A stretch of DNA of 64,000 bases from Polaribacter sp. KT25b (GCF_900105145.1 NZ_LT629752.1:806001-870000), one strand, 5' to 3'; positions 18,941-28,505 are shown, counted from the stretch's first letter. Numbers and translations: made by a program. The notes: generated by a model not told the origin, from the letters alone.

Positions 18941-19345
18941 ATGGGAGTTCGTAAAAAAAATATGGCAGATCAGTTAAAAGCAGATAGAAAGCAACGTGCT
19001 TTCGCAAAGCTTACTAACTGTCCTACGTCACCAAGAAAAATGCGTTTAGTTGCAGATCAAGTAAGAGGTGTTGAAGTTGAAAAAGCTTTACAAATCTTAA
19101 AATTTAGCCCTAAAGAAGCATCAATAAATTTAGAGAAATTGTTATTGTCTGCAATTGCAAACTGGCAAGCTAAAAATGAAGATGAGTCTATCGAGGACGC
19201 TAAGTTATTTGTAAAATCTATTTATGTAGATAGCGCAGGAATGTTAAAAAGATTAAGACCAGCTCCTCAAGGGCGTGCACATAGAATTCGTAAGCGTTCT
19301 AATCATGTTACTTTAGAGTTAGGTAGTAAAAATTTAAGTAATTAA
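18941..19345 (+). CDS. rplV: Large-subunit ribosomal protein uL22
   Basis: 134 residues from the ATG at 18941, which is preceded by AGGAA and spaced six bases from rpsS. A second in-frame ATG at 18962 would remove seven residues and cannot be excluded. [17 protein letters not shown] is the family signature, and the tunnel-lining beta-hairpin with [20 protein letters not shown] is intact, so no macrolide-resistance type deletion is seen. Confidence 0.97.
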   Translation: MGVRKKNMADQLKADRKQRAFAKLTNCPTSPRKMRLVADQVRGVEVEKALQILKFSPKEASINLEKLLLSAIANWQAKNEDESIEDAKLFVKSIYVDSAGMLKRLRPAPQGRAHRIRKRSNHVTLELGSKNLSN

Positions 19346-19356
19346 TCAAAGTAGAA

Positions 19357-20079
19357 ATGGGACAAAAAACTAATCCAATAGGAAATCGTTTAGGAATCAT
19401 CAGAGGTTGGGAATCTAACTGGTATGGTGGTAATGACTACGGAGATAAAATTGCTGAAGATTATAAGATAAGAGAGTATGTAAATGCTAGATTATCTAAA
19501 GCAAGTGTTTCTAGAGTAATTATAGAGCGTACACTTAAACTTGTAACCGTTACTATCACTACTGCTAGACCTGGTATTATTATCGGTAAAGGTGGTCAAG
19601 AGGTAGACAAGTTAAAAGAAGAGCTTAAAAAAATTACAGGCAAAGAGGTTCAAATTAATATTTTTGAGATTAAACGTCCAGAATTAGATGCAAAATTAGT
19701 TGCAGTTAGTGTTGCTCGTCAAATTGAAAATAGAATTTCTTATAAGAGAGCTACTAAAATGGCAATTCAAGCTACAATGCGTATGAACGCAGAAGGGATT
19801 AAGATTCAGATATCTGGTCGTTTAAATGGAGCTGAAATGGCGCGTTCTGAACATTATAAAGAAGGTAGAATTCCTCTTTCTACTTTTAGAGCTGATATCG
19901 ATTATGCACTTGTAGAAGCTCATACTCAATACGGAAGACTTGGAGTTAAAGTATGGATTATGAAGGGTGAGGTATATGGCAAAAGAGAATTATCTCCACT
20001 AGTTGGTTTGTCTAAGAAACAAAGCAGTGGTAAAGGAGGCGATAGATCTAAGCGCCAACAACCTCGAAGAAGAAAATAA
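19357..20079 (+). CDS. rpsC: Small-subunit ribosomal protein uS3
   Basis: 240 residues. The N-terminal [21 protein letters not shown] region, a KH domain with [12 protein letters not shown], and the C-terminal [13 protein letters not shown] domain are present, with a basic tail (KRQQPRRRK). uS3 forms part of the mRNA entry tunnel. It is 11 bases after rplV. Confidence 0.99.
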   Translation: MGQKTNPIGNRLGIIRGWESNWYGGNDYGDKIAEDYKIREYVNARLSKASVSRVIIERTLKLVTVTITTARPGIIIGKGGQEVDKLKEELKKITGKEVQINIFEIKRPELDAKLVAVSVARQIENRISYKRATKMAIQATMRMNAEGIKIQISGRLNGAEMARSEHYKEGRIPLSTFRADIDYALVEAHTQYGRLGVKVWIMKGEVYGKRELSPLVGLSKKQSSGKGGDRSKRQQPRRRK

Positions 20080-20101
20080 TTTTTAAAATTAGAAATTAAA
20101 A

Positions 20102-20533
20102 ATGTTACAGCCAAAAAGAGTAAAATACCGTAAGGTACAGAAGGGGAAAGGAAATATGTCTGGGTTATCAGGTCGTGGTAGTCAACTTTCTAATGGAATG
20201 TTTGGTATCAAATCTATAGATCAGAATCTATTGACTTCTCGTCAAATTGAGGCAGCTCGTATTGCTGCAACTCGTCATATGAAAAGAGAAGGTCAATTAT
20301 GGATTAAAATATTTCCAGATAAACCTATTACAAAGAAACCTCTAGAGGTTCGTATGGGTAAAGGTAAAGGAGCACCAGATCATTTTGTTGCAGTTATTAA
20401 ACCAGGTAGAATTTTGTTCGAAATTGGTGGTGTACCACTTAATGTTGCAAAAGAAGCTTTACGTTTAGCAGCTCAAAAACTTCCTGTAAAAACGAAGTTT
20501 GTAATAGCAAGAGATTTTGATATTAACGCATAA
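20102..20533 (+). CDS. rplP: Large-subunit ribosomal protein uL16
   Basis: 143 residues. [18 protein letters not shown] is a standard start, and [22 protein letters not shown] sequence (here [13 protein letters not shown]) contains the conserved Arg that is hydroxylated in E. coli. uL16 helps place the A-site tRNA. It is 22 bases after rpsC. Confidence 0.99.
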   Translation: MLQPKRVKYRKVQKGKGNMSGLSGRGSQLSNGMFGIKSIDQNLLTSRQIEAARIAATRHMKREGQLWIKIFPDKPITKKPLEVRMGKGKGAPDHFVAVIKPGRILFEIGGVPLNVAKEALRLAAQKLPVKTKFVIARDFDINA

Positions 20534-20544
20534 TTCGAAATAGA

Positions 20545-20736
20545 ATGAAACAATCAGAAATAAAAGAATTATCCATCGCAGATCTTAAAGAGAAGCTTGG
20601 AGCGTTGCAAAAGAATTATACTGATCTTAAAATGGCTCATGCAATAACTCCTTTAGAGAATCCATTGCAATTGAGAGGTTTAAGAAGAACTGTAGCAAGA
20701 ATTGCAACAGAATTAACAAAAAGAGAATTACAATAA
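20545..20736 (+). CDS. rpmC: Large-subunit ribosomal protein uL29
   Basis: 63 residues forming the typical two-helix bundle: MKQSEIKELSIADLKEKLG, then a turn, then LRGLRRTVARIATELTKRE. uL29 lies beside uL23 at the tunnel exit. It is 11 bases after rplP. Confidence 0.98.
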   Translation: MKQSEIKELSIADLKEKLGALQKNYTDLKMAHAITPLENPLQLRGLRRTVARIATELTKRELQ

Positions 20737-20756
20737 TTCTATAGTCAGTTTTAAAG

Positions 20757-21014
20757 ATGGAAAAAAGAAATCTTAGAAAAGAGAGAATTGGTGTTGTTTC
20801 TAGTAGCAAAATGGAGAAATCTATTGTTGTATCAGAAACTAAAAGAGTTAAGCACCCAATGTACGGAAAGTTCGTATTAAAGACTAAGAAGTACGTTGCA
20901 CACGACGAAAAGAATGATTGCAACGAAGGAGATACTGTTAGAATCATGGAAACAAGACCTATGAGTAAATCTAAACGTTGGAGATTAGTAGAAATCCTAG
21001 AAAGAGCTAAATAA
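20757..21014 (+). CDS. rpsQ: Small-subunit ribosomal protein uS17
   Basis: 85 residues. [19 protein letters not shown] and [19 protein letters not shown] form the OB fold characteristic of uS17, an early assembly protein of the 30S body. It is 20 bases after rpmC, and its stop is one base before the rplN start. Confidence 0.98.
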   Translation: MEKRNLRKERIGVVSSSKMEKSIVVSETKRVKHPMYGKFVLKTKKYVAHDEKNDCNEGDTVRIMETRPMSKSKRWRLVEILERAK

Positions 21015-21015
21015 T

Positions 21016-21384
21016 ATGTTACAAACAGAATCAAGATTAAAAGTAGCAGATAATACTGGAGCTAAAGAAGTTTTAGTTATTAGAGTTTTAGGAGGAACTA
21101 GAAAGCGTTATGCAAGTATTGGAGACAAGATTGTTGTAGCGGTTAAATCTGCAACTCCTAACGGAACTGTAAAAAAAGGTCAAGTATCAAGAGCAGTTGT
21201 TGTAAGAACCAAGAAAGAAGTAAGACGTAAAGACGGATCATATATCAGATTTGATGATAATGCTTGTGTACTTTTAAATCCTACAGAGGAAATGAGAGGA
21301 ACACGTGTGTTTGGACCTGTTGCACGTGAGCTTCGTGAGAAACAATTCATGAAAATAGTATCATTAGCACCTGAAGTGCTTTAA
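21016..21384 (+). CDS. rplN: Large-subunit ribosomal protein uL14
   Basis: 122 residues, the canonical length. [18 protein letters not shown] and the ending [11 protein letters not shown] are typical. uL14 forms an intersubunit bridge and is the binding site for the silencing factor RsfS. It starts one base after the rpsQ stop. Confidence 0.99.
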   Translation: MLQTESRLKVADNTGAKEVLVIRVLGGTRKRYASIGDKIVVAVKSATPNGTVKKGQVSRAVVVRTKKEVRRKDGSYIRFDDNACVLLNPTEEMRGTRVFGPVARELREKQFMKIVSLAPEVL

Positions 21385-21397
21385 ATCATTATATAAG

Positions 21398-21700
21398 ATG
21401 AAGAAGTTCAAAATTAAATCAGGAGATACTGTAAAAGTAATTGCAGGAGATCACAAAGGATCTGAAGGTAAAGTTTTACAAATCATTAAGGATAAAGATA
21501 GAGTTTTAGTAGAAGGTGTAAACTTAGTTTCTAAGCACACTAAACCTAGCGCTCAAAATCCTCAAGGAGGTATTGTAAAAAAAGAAGCATCACTTCATAT
21601 TTCTAACTTAATGTTAGTTCAAGATGGTGTAGCTGTAAGAGTAGGTTATCAAGTTGATGGAGATACTAAAACTAGAATCTCTAAAAAAACTAAAAAATAA
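21398..21700 (+). CDS. rplX: Large-subunit ribosomal protein uL24
   Basis: 100 residues. The KOW motif ([20 protein letters not shown]) is near the N-terminus, followed by the [14 protein letters not shown] segment. uL24 initiates 50S assembly. It lies 13 bases after rplN and eight before rplE. Confidence 0.99.
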   Translation: MKKFKIKSGDTVKVIAGDHKGSEGKVLQIIKDKDRVLVEGVNLVSKHTKPSAQNPQGGIVKKEASLHISNLMLVQDGVAVRVGYQVDGDTKTRISKKTKK

Positions 21701-21708
21701 GAATAATC

Positions 21709-22260
21709 ATGAGTTACGTACCAAGATTAAAAGCAGAATACAAAGAAAGAGTTATTAAAGCTCTTACTGAAGAATTCAGTTATAAGAATGTAATGCAAGT
21801 ACCTAAATTAGAAAAAATTGTTGTTTCTAAAGGTGTTGGTGCTGCAATTGCAGATAAGAAATTAATAGATTACGCTTTAGAAGAAGTAACTAAAATTACT
21901 GGTCAAAAAGCTATATCTACGATGTCTAAAAAAGATGTTGCATCTTTTAAATTACGTAAAGGTATGCCAATTGGTGTTAAAGTTACTTTACGTGGAGATA
22001 AAATGTATGAATTTTTAGATAGACTTGTTACAGCTTCTTTACCTCGTGTAAGAGACTTTAACGGTATAAAAGCTAACGGTTTTGATGGTAGAGGTAATTA
22101 CAATTTAGGTATTACTGAACAGATCATTTACCCAGAGATTAATATTGATCAAGTGAAAAAAATTAACGGTATGGATATTACTTTTGTTACATCTGCAAAT
22201 ACTGATAAGGAAGCTAAATCATTATTAGGAGAATTAGGTTTACCATTCAAAAAAAATTAA
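21709..22260 (+). CDS. rplE: Large-subunit ribosomal protein uL5
   Basis: 183 residues. The family signature [25 protein letters not shown] region and the P-loop-like [16 protein letters not shown] are present. uL5 binds 5S rRNA and contacts P-site tRNA. The rpsN start follows after three bases. In E. coli the S8 target site lies in this gene's start region; here a separate leader precedes rpsH instead. Confidence 0.99.
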   Translation: MSYVPRLKAEYKERVIKALTEEFSYKNVMQVPKLEKIVVSKGVGAAIADKKLIDYALEEVTKITGQKAISTMSKKDVASFKLRKGMPIGVKVTLRGDKMYEFLDRLVTASLPRVRDFNGIKANGFDGRGNYNLGITEQIIYPEINIDQVKKINGMDITFVTSANTDKEAKSLLGELGLPFKKN

Positions 22261-22263
22261 GAA

Positions 22264-22533
22264 ATGGCTAAAGAATCAATGAAAGCTCGTGAACGTAAAA
22301 GAGCAAAAACAGTTGCAAAATATGCAGAAAAGAGAAAAGCTTTAAAAGAAGCTGGAGACTATGAAGCTTTGCAAAAATTACCAAAGAATGCTTCACCAAT
22401 TAGAATGCATAATAGATGTAAATTAACTGGTCGTCCAAAAGGATATATGAGACAATTTGGTATTTCTCGTGTTACGTTTCGTGAAATGGCAAATCAAGGA
22501 TTGATCCCAGGTGTTAAAAAAGCAAGTTGGTAG
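22264..22533 (+). CDS. rpsN: Small-subunit ribosomal protein uS14, zinc-independent long form
   Basis: 89 residues, the long form. The C-terminal part reads [43 protein letters not shown]. The single Cys (RC) is not part of any CxxC pair, so the protein lacks the zinc ribbon of short uS14. uS14 packs into the 30S head next to uS3 and uS10. It is the last gene before the terminator/promoter overlap at 22561, so it probably closes the S10-led transcript. Confidence 0.98.
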   Translation: MAKESMKARERKRAKTVAKYAEKRKALKEAGDYEALQKLPKNASPIRMHNRCKLTGRPKGYMRQFGISRVTFREMANQGLIPGVKKASW

Positions 22534-22560
22534 AAATCAAAAATAAAATATAATATTAAA

Positions 22561-22596
22561 AATAGAATGTGTATCTTTGCACGCTCTATTTTTTTT
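22561..22596 (+). terminator. Terminator-like hairpin between rpsN and rpsH
   Basis: AATAGAATGTGT (22561-22572) pairs with GCACGCTCTATT (22579-22590) with one mismatch and two wobble pairs, giving a stem of about 12 positions and a 6-base loop. It is followed by eight T (22589-22596). The loop and the inner stem hold the TATCTTTG promoter element. Confidence 0.6.
22572..22579 (+). promoter_or_regulatory. Promoter -7 element for the spc part (rpsH onwards)
   Basis: TATCTTTG is a perfect TAnnTTTG. No TTG is found at the proper distance upstream, so the -33 element is degenerate. The sequence GCACGCTCT right after it resembles the initial region after the rpsL promoter. It overlaps the hairpin at 22561-22596. 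Confidence 0.6.
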
Positions 22597-22622
22597 GAGT
22601 ATTAGAATTTTAACTGATTATA

Positions 22623-22673
22623 GGTTTAATTATCACAGAGAAATCTGTAGGAAAATAGAGGTAATTAAAAACC
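22623..22673 (+). promoter_or_regulatory. Structured leader RNA upstream of rpsH (S8)
   Basis: An outer helix pairs GGTTTAATTA (22623-22632) with TAATTA...AACC (22662-22673), with a two-base bulge. It encloses a 5-bp hairpin ACAGA/TCTGT (22635-22639 with 22644-22648) capped by a GAAA tetraloop. It sits in the leader of the gene for uS8, the autoregulator of the spc operon in E. coli. Autoregulation by uS8 here is inference. Confidence 0.45.
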
Positions 22674-22694
22674 GTAATCGCAATTTAAATAAAT

Positions 22695-23093
22695 ATGTAT
22701 ACAGATCCAATCGCGGATTTTCTTACTAGAGTAAGAAATGCAATCGCAGCAGGGCACAGAGTAGTGGAAGTTCCAGCTTCAAATTTGAAGAAGGAAATGA
22801 CAAAAATTTTGTTTGATCAAGGGTATATTTTAAGCTATCAGTTTAATAATGATAAAGTTCAAGGAACTATCAAAATAGCTTTAAAATATGACAGAGAAAC
22901 AAAAGAATCAGTAATTAGAAAAATTCAACGCATCAGTACACCAGGGTTACGTAAATATGTTGGCTCTACGGAGATGCCAAGAGTTTTAAACGGACTTGGA
23001 ATTGCTATTGTTTCTACATCTAAAGGTGTAATGACAAATAAAAAAGCACGTCAAGAGAATGTTGGTGGAGAAGTTTTATGTTACGTTTATTAA
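22695..23093 (+). CDS. rpsH: Small-subunit ribosomal protein uS8
   Basis: 132 residues. YTDPIADFLTRVRNAIAAGH is the family N-terminus, and the C-terminal STSKGVMTNKKARQENVGGEVL motif is the rRNA-binding signature. uS8 binds helix 21 of 16S rRNA and in E. coli represses the spc operon. The 161-base gap before it holds a terminator-like hairpin, a promoter and a structured leader. Confidence 0.99.
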   Translation: MYTDPIADFLTRVRNAIAAGHRVVEVPASNLKKEMTKILFDQGYILSYQFNNDKVQGTIKIALKYDRETKESVIRKIQRISTPGLRKYVGSTEMPRVLNGLGIAIVSTSKGVMTNKKARQENVGGEVLCYVY

Positions 23094-23103
23094 TCTATAG
23101 GAA

Positions 23104-23649
23104 ATGAGTAGAATAGGAAAAAATCCCGTTAGCATTTCACAAGGTGTAGATGTAAACATAGTAGACAGTGTTATTACTGTTAAAGGAAAGTTAGGAGAAT
23201 TATCTCAAACTATTTCTGATGGTATTAAACTTACAATTGAAGATGGTATTATCACATTTGATAGAGCATCAGAAAGTAAAGACCATAAAGCACAACATGG
23301 TTTAATGAGAGCTTTAGTTAGTAATATGATTGAAGGTGTAAGTAAAGGTTGGACTAAAGATTTAGAGTTGGTTGGAGTTGGTTATAGAGCTTCTAGTCAA
23401 GGTCAAAAATTAGATTTAGCTTTAGGTTATTCTCATAATATTGTTTTAGAATTAGCTCCTGAGGTTAAAGTTGAAACGATATCTGAGAAAGGGAAAAACC
23501 CAATCATTAAATTATCTTCATTTGATAAACAGTTAGTTGGTCAAATAGCTGCTAAGATTCGTTCTTTCAGAGCTCCAGAGCCTTATAAAGGAAAAGGAGT
23601 TAAGTTTGTTGGTGAATTATTAAGAAGAAAAGCAGGTAAATCTGCATAA
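23104..23649 (+). CDS. rplF: Large-subunit ribosomal protein uL6
   Basis: 181 residues with the two uL6 domains: [16 protein letters not shown] at the start, and [24 protein letters not shown] at the C-terminus, the conserved GTPase-centre side. It lies 10 bases after rpsH, preceded by AGGAA. Confidence 0.99.
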   Translation: MSRIGKNPVSISQGVDVNIVDSVITVKGKLGELSQTISDGIKLTIEDGIITFDRASESKDHKAQHGLMRALVSNMIEGVSKGWTKDLELVGVGYRASSQGQKLDLALGYSHNIVLELAPEVKVETISEKGKNPIIKLSSFDKQLVGQIAAKIRSFRAPEPYKGKGVKFVGELLRRKAGKSA

Positions 23650-23660
23650 TATATAGCAAT

Positions 23661-24011
23661 ATGGCATTATCAAAGCTACAAAGAAGAGCTAGAATTAAGC
23701 GTAGAATTAGAAAAATTATTTCTGGTACTGCTACTAAACCAAGATTATCGGTTTATAGAAGTAATAAAGAGATATACGCACAACTAGTTGACGATGTAAA
23801 TGGAGTAACATTAGCTTCCGTTTCATCTAGAGATAAAGGAATTAAAGCAGATACTAAGGTTGAAGCTGCAGGATCAGTAGGTAAAGCTATCGCAGAAAAA
23901 GCTTCTAAAGTAGGAGTTGAAACCGTTTCTTTTGATAGAAATGGATATTTATATCACGGTAGAGTTAAAGTATTAGCTGAGGCTGCTAGAGAATCTGGTT
24001 TAAAATTTTAA
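23661..24011 (+). CDS. rplR: Large-subunit ribosomal protein uL18
   Basis: 116 residues. The basic N-terminus ([17 protein letters not shown]), [20 protein letters not shown] sequence (here [16 protein letters not shown]) and the [25 protein letters not shown]-terminus are typical. uL18 joins 5S rRNA to the large subunit with uL5. It is 11 bases after rplF. Confidence 0.99.
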   Translation: MALSKLQRRARIKRRIRKIISGTATKPRLSVYRSNKEIYAQLVDDVNGVTLASVSSRDKGIKADTKVEAAGSVGKAIAEKASKVGVETVSFDRNGYLYHGRVKVLAEAARESGLKF

Positions 24012-24017
24012 GAAATT

Positions 24018-24539
24018 ATGCAAGGTTATAAAAACGTAGAAAGAGTTAAACCAAGTGGACTAGAGCTTGTAGATAGATTAGTAGGTGTACAACGTGTTAC
24101 TAAAGTTACAAAAGGTGGTAGAGCATTTGGATTCTCTGCAATTGTAGTTGTAGGAGATGGTAATGGGGTTGTTGGTCATGGATTAGGTAAATCTAAAGAT
24201 GTTTCTTCTGCAATTGCAAAAGCAATTGAAGATGCTAAGAAAAATTTAGTAAGAATACCAATTTTAGAAGCAACTTTACCTCATGAACAAAAAGGGAAGT
24301 TTGGTGGAGCAAAAGTGTTCCTTAAACCAGCATCTCATGGTACTGGAGTTATTGCTGGTGGAGCTGTAAGACACGTATTAGAGTCAGTTGGTATTCATGA
24401 TGTATTATCAAAATCTCAAGGATCATCAAATCCTCATAACGTTGTTAAAGCTACTTTTGATGCATTATTACAATTACGTAGTGCGGCATCAATTGCTAAA
24501 CAAAGAGGAATTTCTTTAGAGAAAGTATTTAACGGATAA
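24018..24539 (+). CDS. rpsE: Small-subunit ribosomal protein uS5
   Basis: 173 residues. The dsRBD-like N-terminal domain ([22 protein letters not shown]) and the signature [27 protein letters not shown] region are intact. uS5 influences translational fidelity and mRNA unwinding. It is six bases after rplR. Confidence 0.99.
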   Translation: MQGYKNVERVKPSGLELVDRLVGVQRVTKVTKGGRAFGFSAIVVVGDGNGVVGHGLGKSKDVSSAIAKAIEDAKKNLVRIPILEATLPHEQKGKFGGAKVFLKPASHGTGVIAGGAVRHVLESVGIHDVLSKSQGSSNPHNVVKATFDALLQLRSAASIAKQRGISLEKVFNG

Positions 24540-24550
24540 ACCTAAGAACG

Positions 24551-24733
24551 ATGGCAAAAATTAAAGTTACACAAGTAAAAAGTCAAATCGGGCGTCTACA
24601 AAGTCAAAAAAGAACTTTAGAGGCTTTAGGTTTACGTAGAATGAACCAAACTGTTGTACATGAGGCAACTCCGTCAATAGTAGGTATGGTAAATACAGTT
24701 AAACACTTAGTTTCTTTCGAAGAAATTAAATAA
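24551..24733 (+). CDS. rpmD: Large-subunit ribosomal protein uL30
   Basis: 60 residues. It starts [19 protein letters not shown], with [20 protein letters not shown] as the family signature. It lies 11 bases after rpsE and 14 before rplO. Confidence 0.98.
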   Translation: MAKIKVTQVKSQIGRLQSQKRTLEALGLRRMNQTVVHEATPSIVGMVNTVKHLVSFEEIK

Positions 24734-24747
24734 GATATTTAGAAAAA

Positions 24748-25197
24748 ATGAGTTTACATAATTTAACACCAGCAGAAGGTTCCGTTAAAAAAGGAAAAAG
24801 AATTGCACGTGGAGAAGGTTCAGGTCATGGAGGTACTTCTACAAGAGGTCATAAAGGGCAAAAATCTCGTTCAGGTTATTCTAGAAAAATAGGTTTTGAA
24901 GGAGGTCAAATGCCACTTCAAAGACGTGTACCAAAATTTGGTTTCACTAACATAAACCGTAAAGAATATCAAGGTATCAATTTAGATAAATTACAATCTT
25001 TAGTTGATGATGGAAAGATAACAGATACAGTTAATTTAGATATTTTAGTTGCTATTGGTTTAGCAAGTAAAAACGACTTAGTAAAAATACTAGGTGGTGG
25101 TGAGTTAAAAGCTAAATTAAATATAACTGTACATAAATTTACAGCTACAGCAAAAGCAGCAATTGAGGCTGCTGGTGGTGAAGTTGTTACTTTATAA
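24748..25197 (+). CDS. rplO: Large-subunit ribosomal protein uL15
   Basis: 149 residues. The Gly/Arg-rich N-terminal arm (ARGEGSGHGGTSTRGHKGQKSRSGY) penetrates 23S rRNA, followed by the FEGGQMPLQRRVPKFGF signature. The ending KAAIEAAGGEVVTL is typical. It lies 10 bases before secY. Confidence 0.99.
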   Translation: MSLHNLTPAEGSVKKGKRIARGEGSGHGGTSTRGHKGQKSRSGYSRKIGFEGGQMPLQRRVPKFGFTNINRKEYQGINLDKLQSLVDDGKITDTVNLDILVAIGLASKNDLVKILGGGELKAKLNITVHKFTATAKAAIEAAGGEVVTL

Positions 25198-25207
25198 GAA
25201 ATTGTAA

Positions 25208-26533
25208 ATGATGAATTTTATAAATAGATTAAAAGACATTTTTAGTATAGAAGAGTTGAAAAACAAAATTCTTCTTACAATCGGTTTAATTGCTGTATAC
25301 CGTTTTATGGCATCTGTTCCTCTTCCAGGAATTGATCCATTACAATTGGCAGCGTTAAAAGAAAGTACTTCAGGTGGTCTTTTAGGTTTATTAAATGCAT
25401 TTACAGGAGGGGCATTTGCTAGGGCGTCAGTAATGGCTCTTGGTATAATGCCATATATTTCTGCTTCTATTGTTGTTCAGCTTATGGGAATTGCTGTTCC
25501 TTATTTGCAAAAATTACAAAAAGATGGAGAAAGTGGACGTAAAAAAATTACTCAAATTACTAGATGGTTAACCATTGTTATTACTTTGGTTCAAGCGCCA
25601 ACTTATATCACAGCTATTAAAACTCAATTTGGTTTAGGACCAGAAGCTTTTTTAGTAAGTGGTGCAACTTTTTGGATTTCATCTATAATTATTTTAACTG
25701 CAGGGACAATTTTTGCAATGTGGTTAGGTGAACGTATTACTGATAAAGGAGTCGGTAATGGGATTTCATTATTAATAACTGTAGGTATTATCGCTAATTT
25801 CCCTGCTGCATTTTTACAAGAGTTTGTTGCTAAAACAACAAATGCTGGAGCTGGAGGTTTAATGATGGTTTTAATTGAAATTATTATTTGGTTTGTTGTA
25901 ATTTTATTAACTGTATTATTAGTTACTGCTGTTAGAAAAATAGCAGTTCAATATGCTAGAAGAACAGTTGCAGGAAGTGTGCAAAATGTTGCAGGATCTA
26001 GAGATTATATCCCTTTGAAATTAAATGCAGCAGGTGTAATGCCTATAATTTTTGCACAAGCAATTATGTTTTTGCCAGTTGCATTAGCTCAAAGATTTCC
26101 ATTTATGGCTAGTTTGCAAGATATGCATGGTTTAGGATATAATGTAATATTTGCGTTATTAATTATTATTTTTAGTTATTTCTATACTGCTATTACAATT
26201 CCAACGAATAAAATGGCAGAAGATTTAAAAAGAAGTGGTGGTTTTATACCTGGAATTAGACCTGGTAAAGATACAGCAGATAAATTAGATAGTGTTTTAT
26301 CTAGAATTACTTTTCCTGGATCGTTATTCTTAGCTGCGTTATCTATATTACCAACGATTGTAATTCAATTTGGAGTACAACAAAGTTGGGCTATGTTTTA
26401 TGGAGGTACATCTTTGATAATAATGGTAGGAGTTGCAATAGATACTTTGCAACAAATAAATTCTTATTTATTAAATCGTCATTATGATGGTTTAATGAAA
26501 ACAGGAAATAGTAACAGAAAATCGAATAAATAA
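25208..26533 (+). CDS. secY: Protein translocase subunit SecY
   Basis: 441 residues with about ten transmembrane segments. The plug region follows [11 protein letters not shown], and the signatures [17 protein letters not shown] and [21 protein letters not shown] sequence (here [28 protein letters not shown]) are present. SecY forms the Sec channel with SecE and SecG. The start could be either of two adjacent ATG codons (25208 or 25211). infA starts one base after the stop. Confidence 0.99.
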   Translation: MMNFINRLKDIFSIEELKNKILLTIGLIAVYRFMASVPLPGIDPLQLAALKESTSGGLLGLLNAFTGGAFARASVMALGIMPYISASIVVQLMGIAVPYLQKLQKDGESGRKKITQITRWLTIVITLVQAPTYITAIKTQFGLGPEAFLVSGATFWISSIIILTAGTIFAMWLGERITDKGVGNGISLLITVGIIANFPAAFLQEFVAKTTNAGAGGLMMVLIEIIIWFVVILLTVLLVTAVRKIAVQYARRTVAGSVQNVAGSRDYIPLKLNAAGVMPIIFAQAIMFLPVALAQRFPFMASLQDMHGLGYNVIFALLIIIFSYFYTAITIPTNKMAEDLKRSGGFIPGIRPGKDTADKLDSVLSRITFPGSLFLAALSILPTIVIQFGVQQSWAMFYGGTSLIIMVGVAIDTLQQINSYLLNRHYDGLMKTGNSNRKSNK

Positions 26534-26534
26534 T

Positions 26535-26750
26535 ATGGCTAAACAATCAGCGATTCAACAAGACGGAACCATTACTGAAGCATTATCAAATGCAATGTTT
26601 CGAGTAGAATTAGAAAATGGACATATTGTAACGGCTCATATATCAGGTAAAATGCGTATGCATTATATTAAATTATTACCTGGTGATAAGGTAAAACTTG
26701 AAATGAGTCCATACGATTTATCTAAGGCAAGAATTACTTACAGATATTAA
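26535..26750 (+). CDS. infA: Translation initiation factor IF-1
   Basis: 71 residues, the canonical length. It is an OB-fold protein with [29 protein letters not shown] and the C-terminal [15 protein letters not shown] signature. IF-1 binds the 30S A site during initiation. It starts one base after secY; rpmJ follows after 15 bases. Confidence 0.99.
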   Translation: MAKQSAIQQDGTITEALSNAMFRVELENGHIVTAHISGKMRMHYIKLLPGDKVKLEMSPYDLSKARITYRY

Positions 26751-26765
26751 AAAAAATATAAACAG

Positions 26766-26882
26766 ATGAAAGTTAGAGCATCAGTTAAAAAAAGAAGTGC
26801 GGACTGTAAAATTGTTCGTAGAAAAGGTAGATTATACGTAATCAATAAACAAAATCCTAGATTTAAACAAAGACAAGGGTAA
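26766..26882 (+). CDS. rpmJ: Large-subunit ribosomal protein bL36, zinc-ligand-free form
   Basis: A 38-residue frame starting [21 protein letters not shown] and ending RFKQRQG. It lies between infA and rpsM, the standard place for rpmJ. Canonical bL36 binds zinc through C-x2-C, a later Cys and a His. Here the first Cys is Ser11, the later Cys is Asn27 and the His is Phe, leaving only Cys14, so zinc binding is lost. The stop overlaps the rpsM start by one base (TAATG). Confidence 0.97.
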   Translation: MKVRASVKKRSADCKIVRRKGRLYVINKQNPRFKQRQG

Positions 26883-27247
26883 TGGCAAGAATAGCAGGTA
26901 TAGATATTCCAAAAAACAAAAGAGGAGTTATTGCTTTAACTTATATCTTTGGTGTTGGAAGCAGTAGAGCTAAAGAAGTTTTAGCAAAAGCAGAAGTTGA
27001 CGAAAGTATTAAAGTTCAAGATTGGACTGATGATCAAATTGCAGCGATTAGAGAACAAGTTGGATCTTTTACTATTGAAGGAGAATTACGTTCTGAAATT
27101 CAAATAAACATCAAACGTTTGATGGATATTGGTTGTCAAAGAGGTATTCGTCATAGACTTGGTCTTCCTTTAAGAGGTCAAAGAACTAAGAATAATTCTC
27201 GTACTAGAAAAGGTAAGAGAAAAACGGTAGCTAACAAGAAAAAATAA
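26882..27247 (+). CDS. rpsM: Small-subunit ribosomal protein uS13
   Basis: 121 residues. [26 protein letters not shown] and the C-terminal [22 protein letters not shown] signature are present. uS13 contacts P-site tRNA and the B1 intersubunit bridges. It overlaps rpmJ by one base. A 78-base spacer, longer than most in the block, precedes rpsK. Confidence 0.99.
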   Translation: MARIAGIDIPKNKRGVIALTYIFGVGSSRAKEVLAKAEVDESIKVQDWTDDQIAAIREQVGSFTIEGELRSEIQINIKRLMDIGCQRGIRHRLGLPLRGQRTKNNSRTRKGKRKTVANKKK

Positions 27248-27325
27248 AGTTAGATAAAGTAATAAAGATCTAATAATAGTATAACTATAAAGTTAGAAAA
27301 CTAAATTACTAAAACTTAAATAATT

Positions 27326-27709
27326 ATGGCAAAAGCAAGTTCAAAAAAACGTAAAGTAATAATTGATGCTATTGGTGAGGCGCATGTAACTGCATCTTTC
27401 AATAACATTATTATTTCTTTAACAAATAAAAAAGGTGACGTAATTTCTTGGTCATCTGCAGGTAAAATGGGTTTCAGAGGTTCTAAAAAGAATACTCCAT
27501 ATGCAGCTCAATTAGCAGCAGAAGATTGTGCAAATGTTGCAAAAGAAGCAGGTTTACGTAAAGTAAAAGTTTATGTAAAAGGACCAGGTAATGGTAGAGA
27601 ATCTGCTATTAGATCTATTCATAATGCAGGTATTGAAGTATCAGAAATTATTGATGTTACTCCAATTCCTCATAATGGTTGTCGTCCACCTAAAAGAAGA
27701 AGAGTATAA
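27326..27709 (+). CDS. rpsK: Small-subunit ribosomal protein uS11
   Basis: 127 residues. [44 protein letters not shown] core (quoted in part) and the ending [13 protein letters not shown] are diagnostic. The SAG/NG region contains the Asn-Gly site isomerised in other bacteria. uS11 lies on the 30S platform near the Shine-Dalgarno cleft. A 116-base structured spacer follows before rpsD. Confidence 0.98.
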   Translation: MAKASSKKRKVIIDAIGEAHVTASFNNIIISLTNKKGDVISWSSAGKMGFRGSKKNTPYAAQLAAEDCANVAKEAGLRKVKVYVKGPGNGRESAIRSIHNAGIEVSEIIDVTPIPHNGCRPPKRRRV

Positions 27710-27758
27710 GCTGAATTAATTTTCAGTTTATATTTATTTTATATTTATATTTTAACAA

Positions 27759-27810
27759 GGTAGGATTTTTAGATTATCGAAGGAGAAAGCCTTAATTCAT
27801 AATCCCTATC
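27759..27810 (+). promoter_or_regulatory. Structured leader upstream of rpsD (S4)
   Basis: GGTAGGATT (27759-27767) pairs with AATCCCTATC (27801-27810) through nine pairs with one bulged C. It encloses an inner AAGG/CCTT hairpin (27780-27783 with 27790-27793). The element sits 16 bases before the rpsD start. uS4 is an autoregulator through leader RNAs in several bacteria; that it acts here is inference. Confidence 0.45.
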
Positions 27811-27825
27811 TATAATTATCAAGAA

Positions 27826-28431
27826 ATGGCAAGATATACAGGACCAAAAACTAAAATTGCTCGTAAATTTGGCGAGGCAATTTTTGGAGAAGATAAAAAC
27901 TTCGAAAAAAGAAATTACCCACCAGGACAGCATGGAAATGCTAGAAGAAGAGGTAAAAAATCTGAATATGCAACTCAATTAATGGAGAAGCAAAAAGCAA
28001 AATATACTTATGGTATATTAGAGCGTCAGTTCAGTAACTTATTTAAAAAAGCTCAAGCTGCATCTGGAATTACAGGTGAAATTTTATTACAGTTGTGTGA
28101 ATCTCGTTTAGATAATGTAGTTTACAGAATGGGAGTATCAAATTCAAGAAGCGGAGCACGTCAATTAGTATCTCACAGACATATAACTGTTAACGGAGAA
28201 ATCGTAAACATACCATCTTATAGTTTACAAGAAGGTGATGTAGTTGCTGTAAGAGAAAAATCTAAATCGTTAGTAGCTATTGAAAATGCATTAGCATCTA
28301 ACAGTAATGTATTTGAATGGTTAACTTGGAATGGTGATACTAAAACTGGAACTTTTGTTAAAGTACCAGAAAGATTACAAATTCCAGAAAACATCAAAGA
28401 GCAATTAATCGTAGAATTATATTCTAAGTAA
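27826..28431 (+). CDS. rpsD: Small-subunit ribosomal protein uS4, zinc-free form
   Basis: 201 residues. [21 protein letters not shown] is followed by a [21 protein letters not shown] segment. The N-terminal Cys cluster that binds zinc in some bacteria is absent. The S4 RNA-binding domain ([33 protein letters not shown], cut here) lies at about residues 93-155. uS4 is a primary 16S assembly protein. The gene stands between two spacers that can each form a hairpin. Confidence 0.98.
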   Translation: MARYTGPKTKIARKFGEAIFGEDKNFEKRNYPPGQHGNARRRGKKSEYATQLMEKQKAKYTYGILERQFSNLFKKAQAASGITGEILLQLCESRLDNVVYRMGVSNSRSGARQLVSHRHITVNGEIVNIPSYSLQEGDVVAVREKSKSLVAIENALASNSNVFEWLTWNGDTKTGTFVKVPERLQIPENIKEQLIVELYSK

Positions 28432-28449
28432 TAAATTAATAACATTGAG

Positions 28450-28505
28450 ATTCAGCCAAAGGGTTTATAAGTACTTCTTCACACTTATAAACCGCGCAAC
28501 TGAAT
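28450..28505 (+). promoter_or_regulatory. Perfect intergenic hairpin between rpsD and rpoA
   Basis: GGTTTATAAGT (28462-28472) pairs perfectly with ACTTATAAACC (28483-28493), 11 bp with a 10-base loop. An outer 6-bp helix ATTCAG (28450-28455) with CTGAAT (28500-28505) closes it. No T-run follows, so it is not an intrinsic terminator; RNA processing, stability or translational control are possible roles. Confidence 0.6.
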
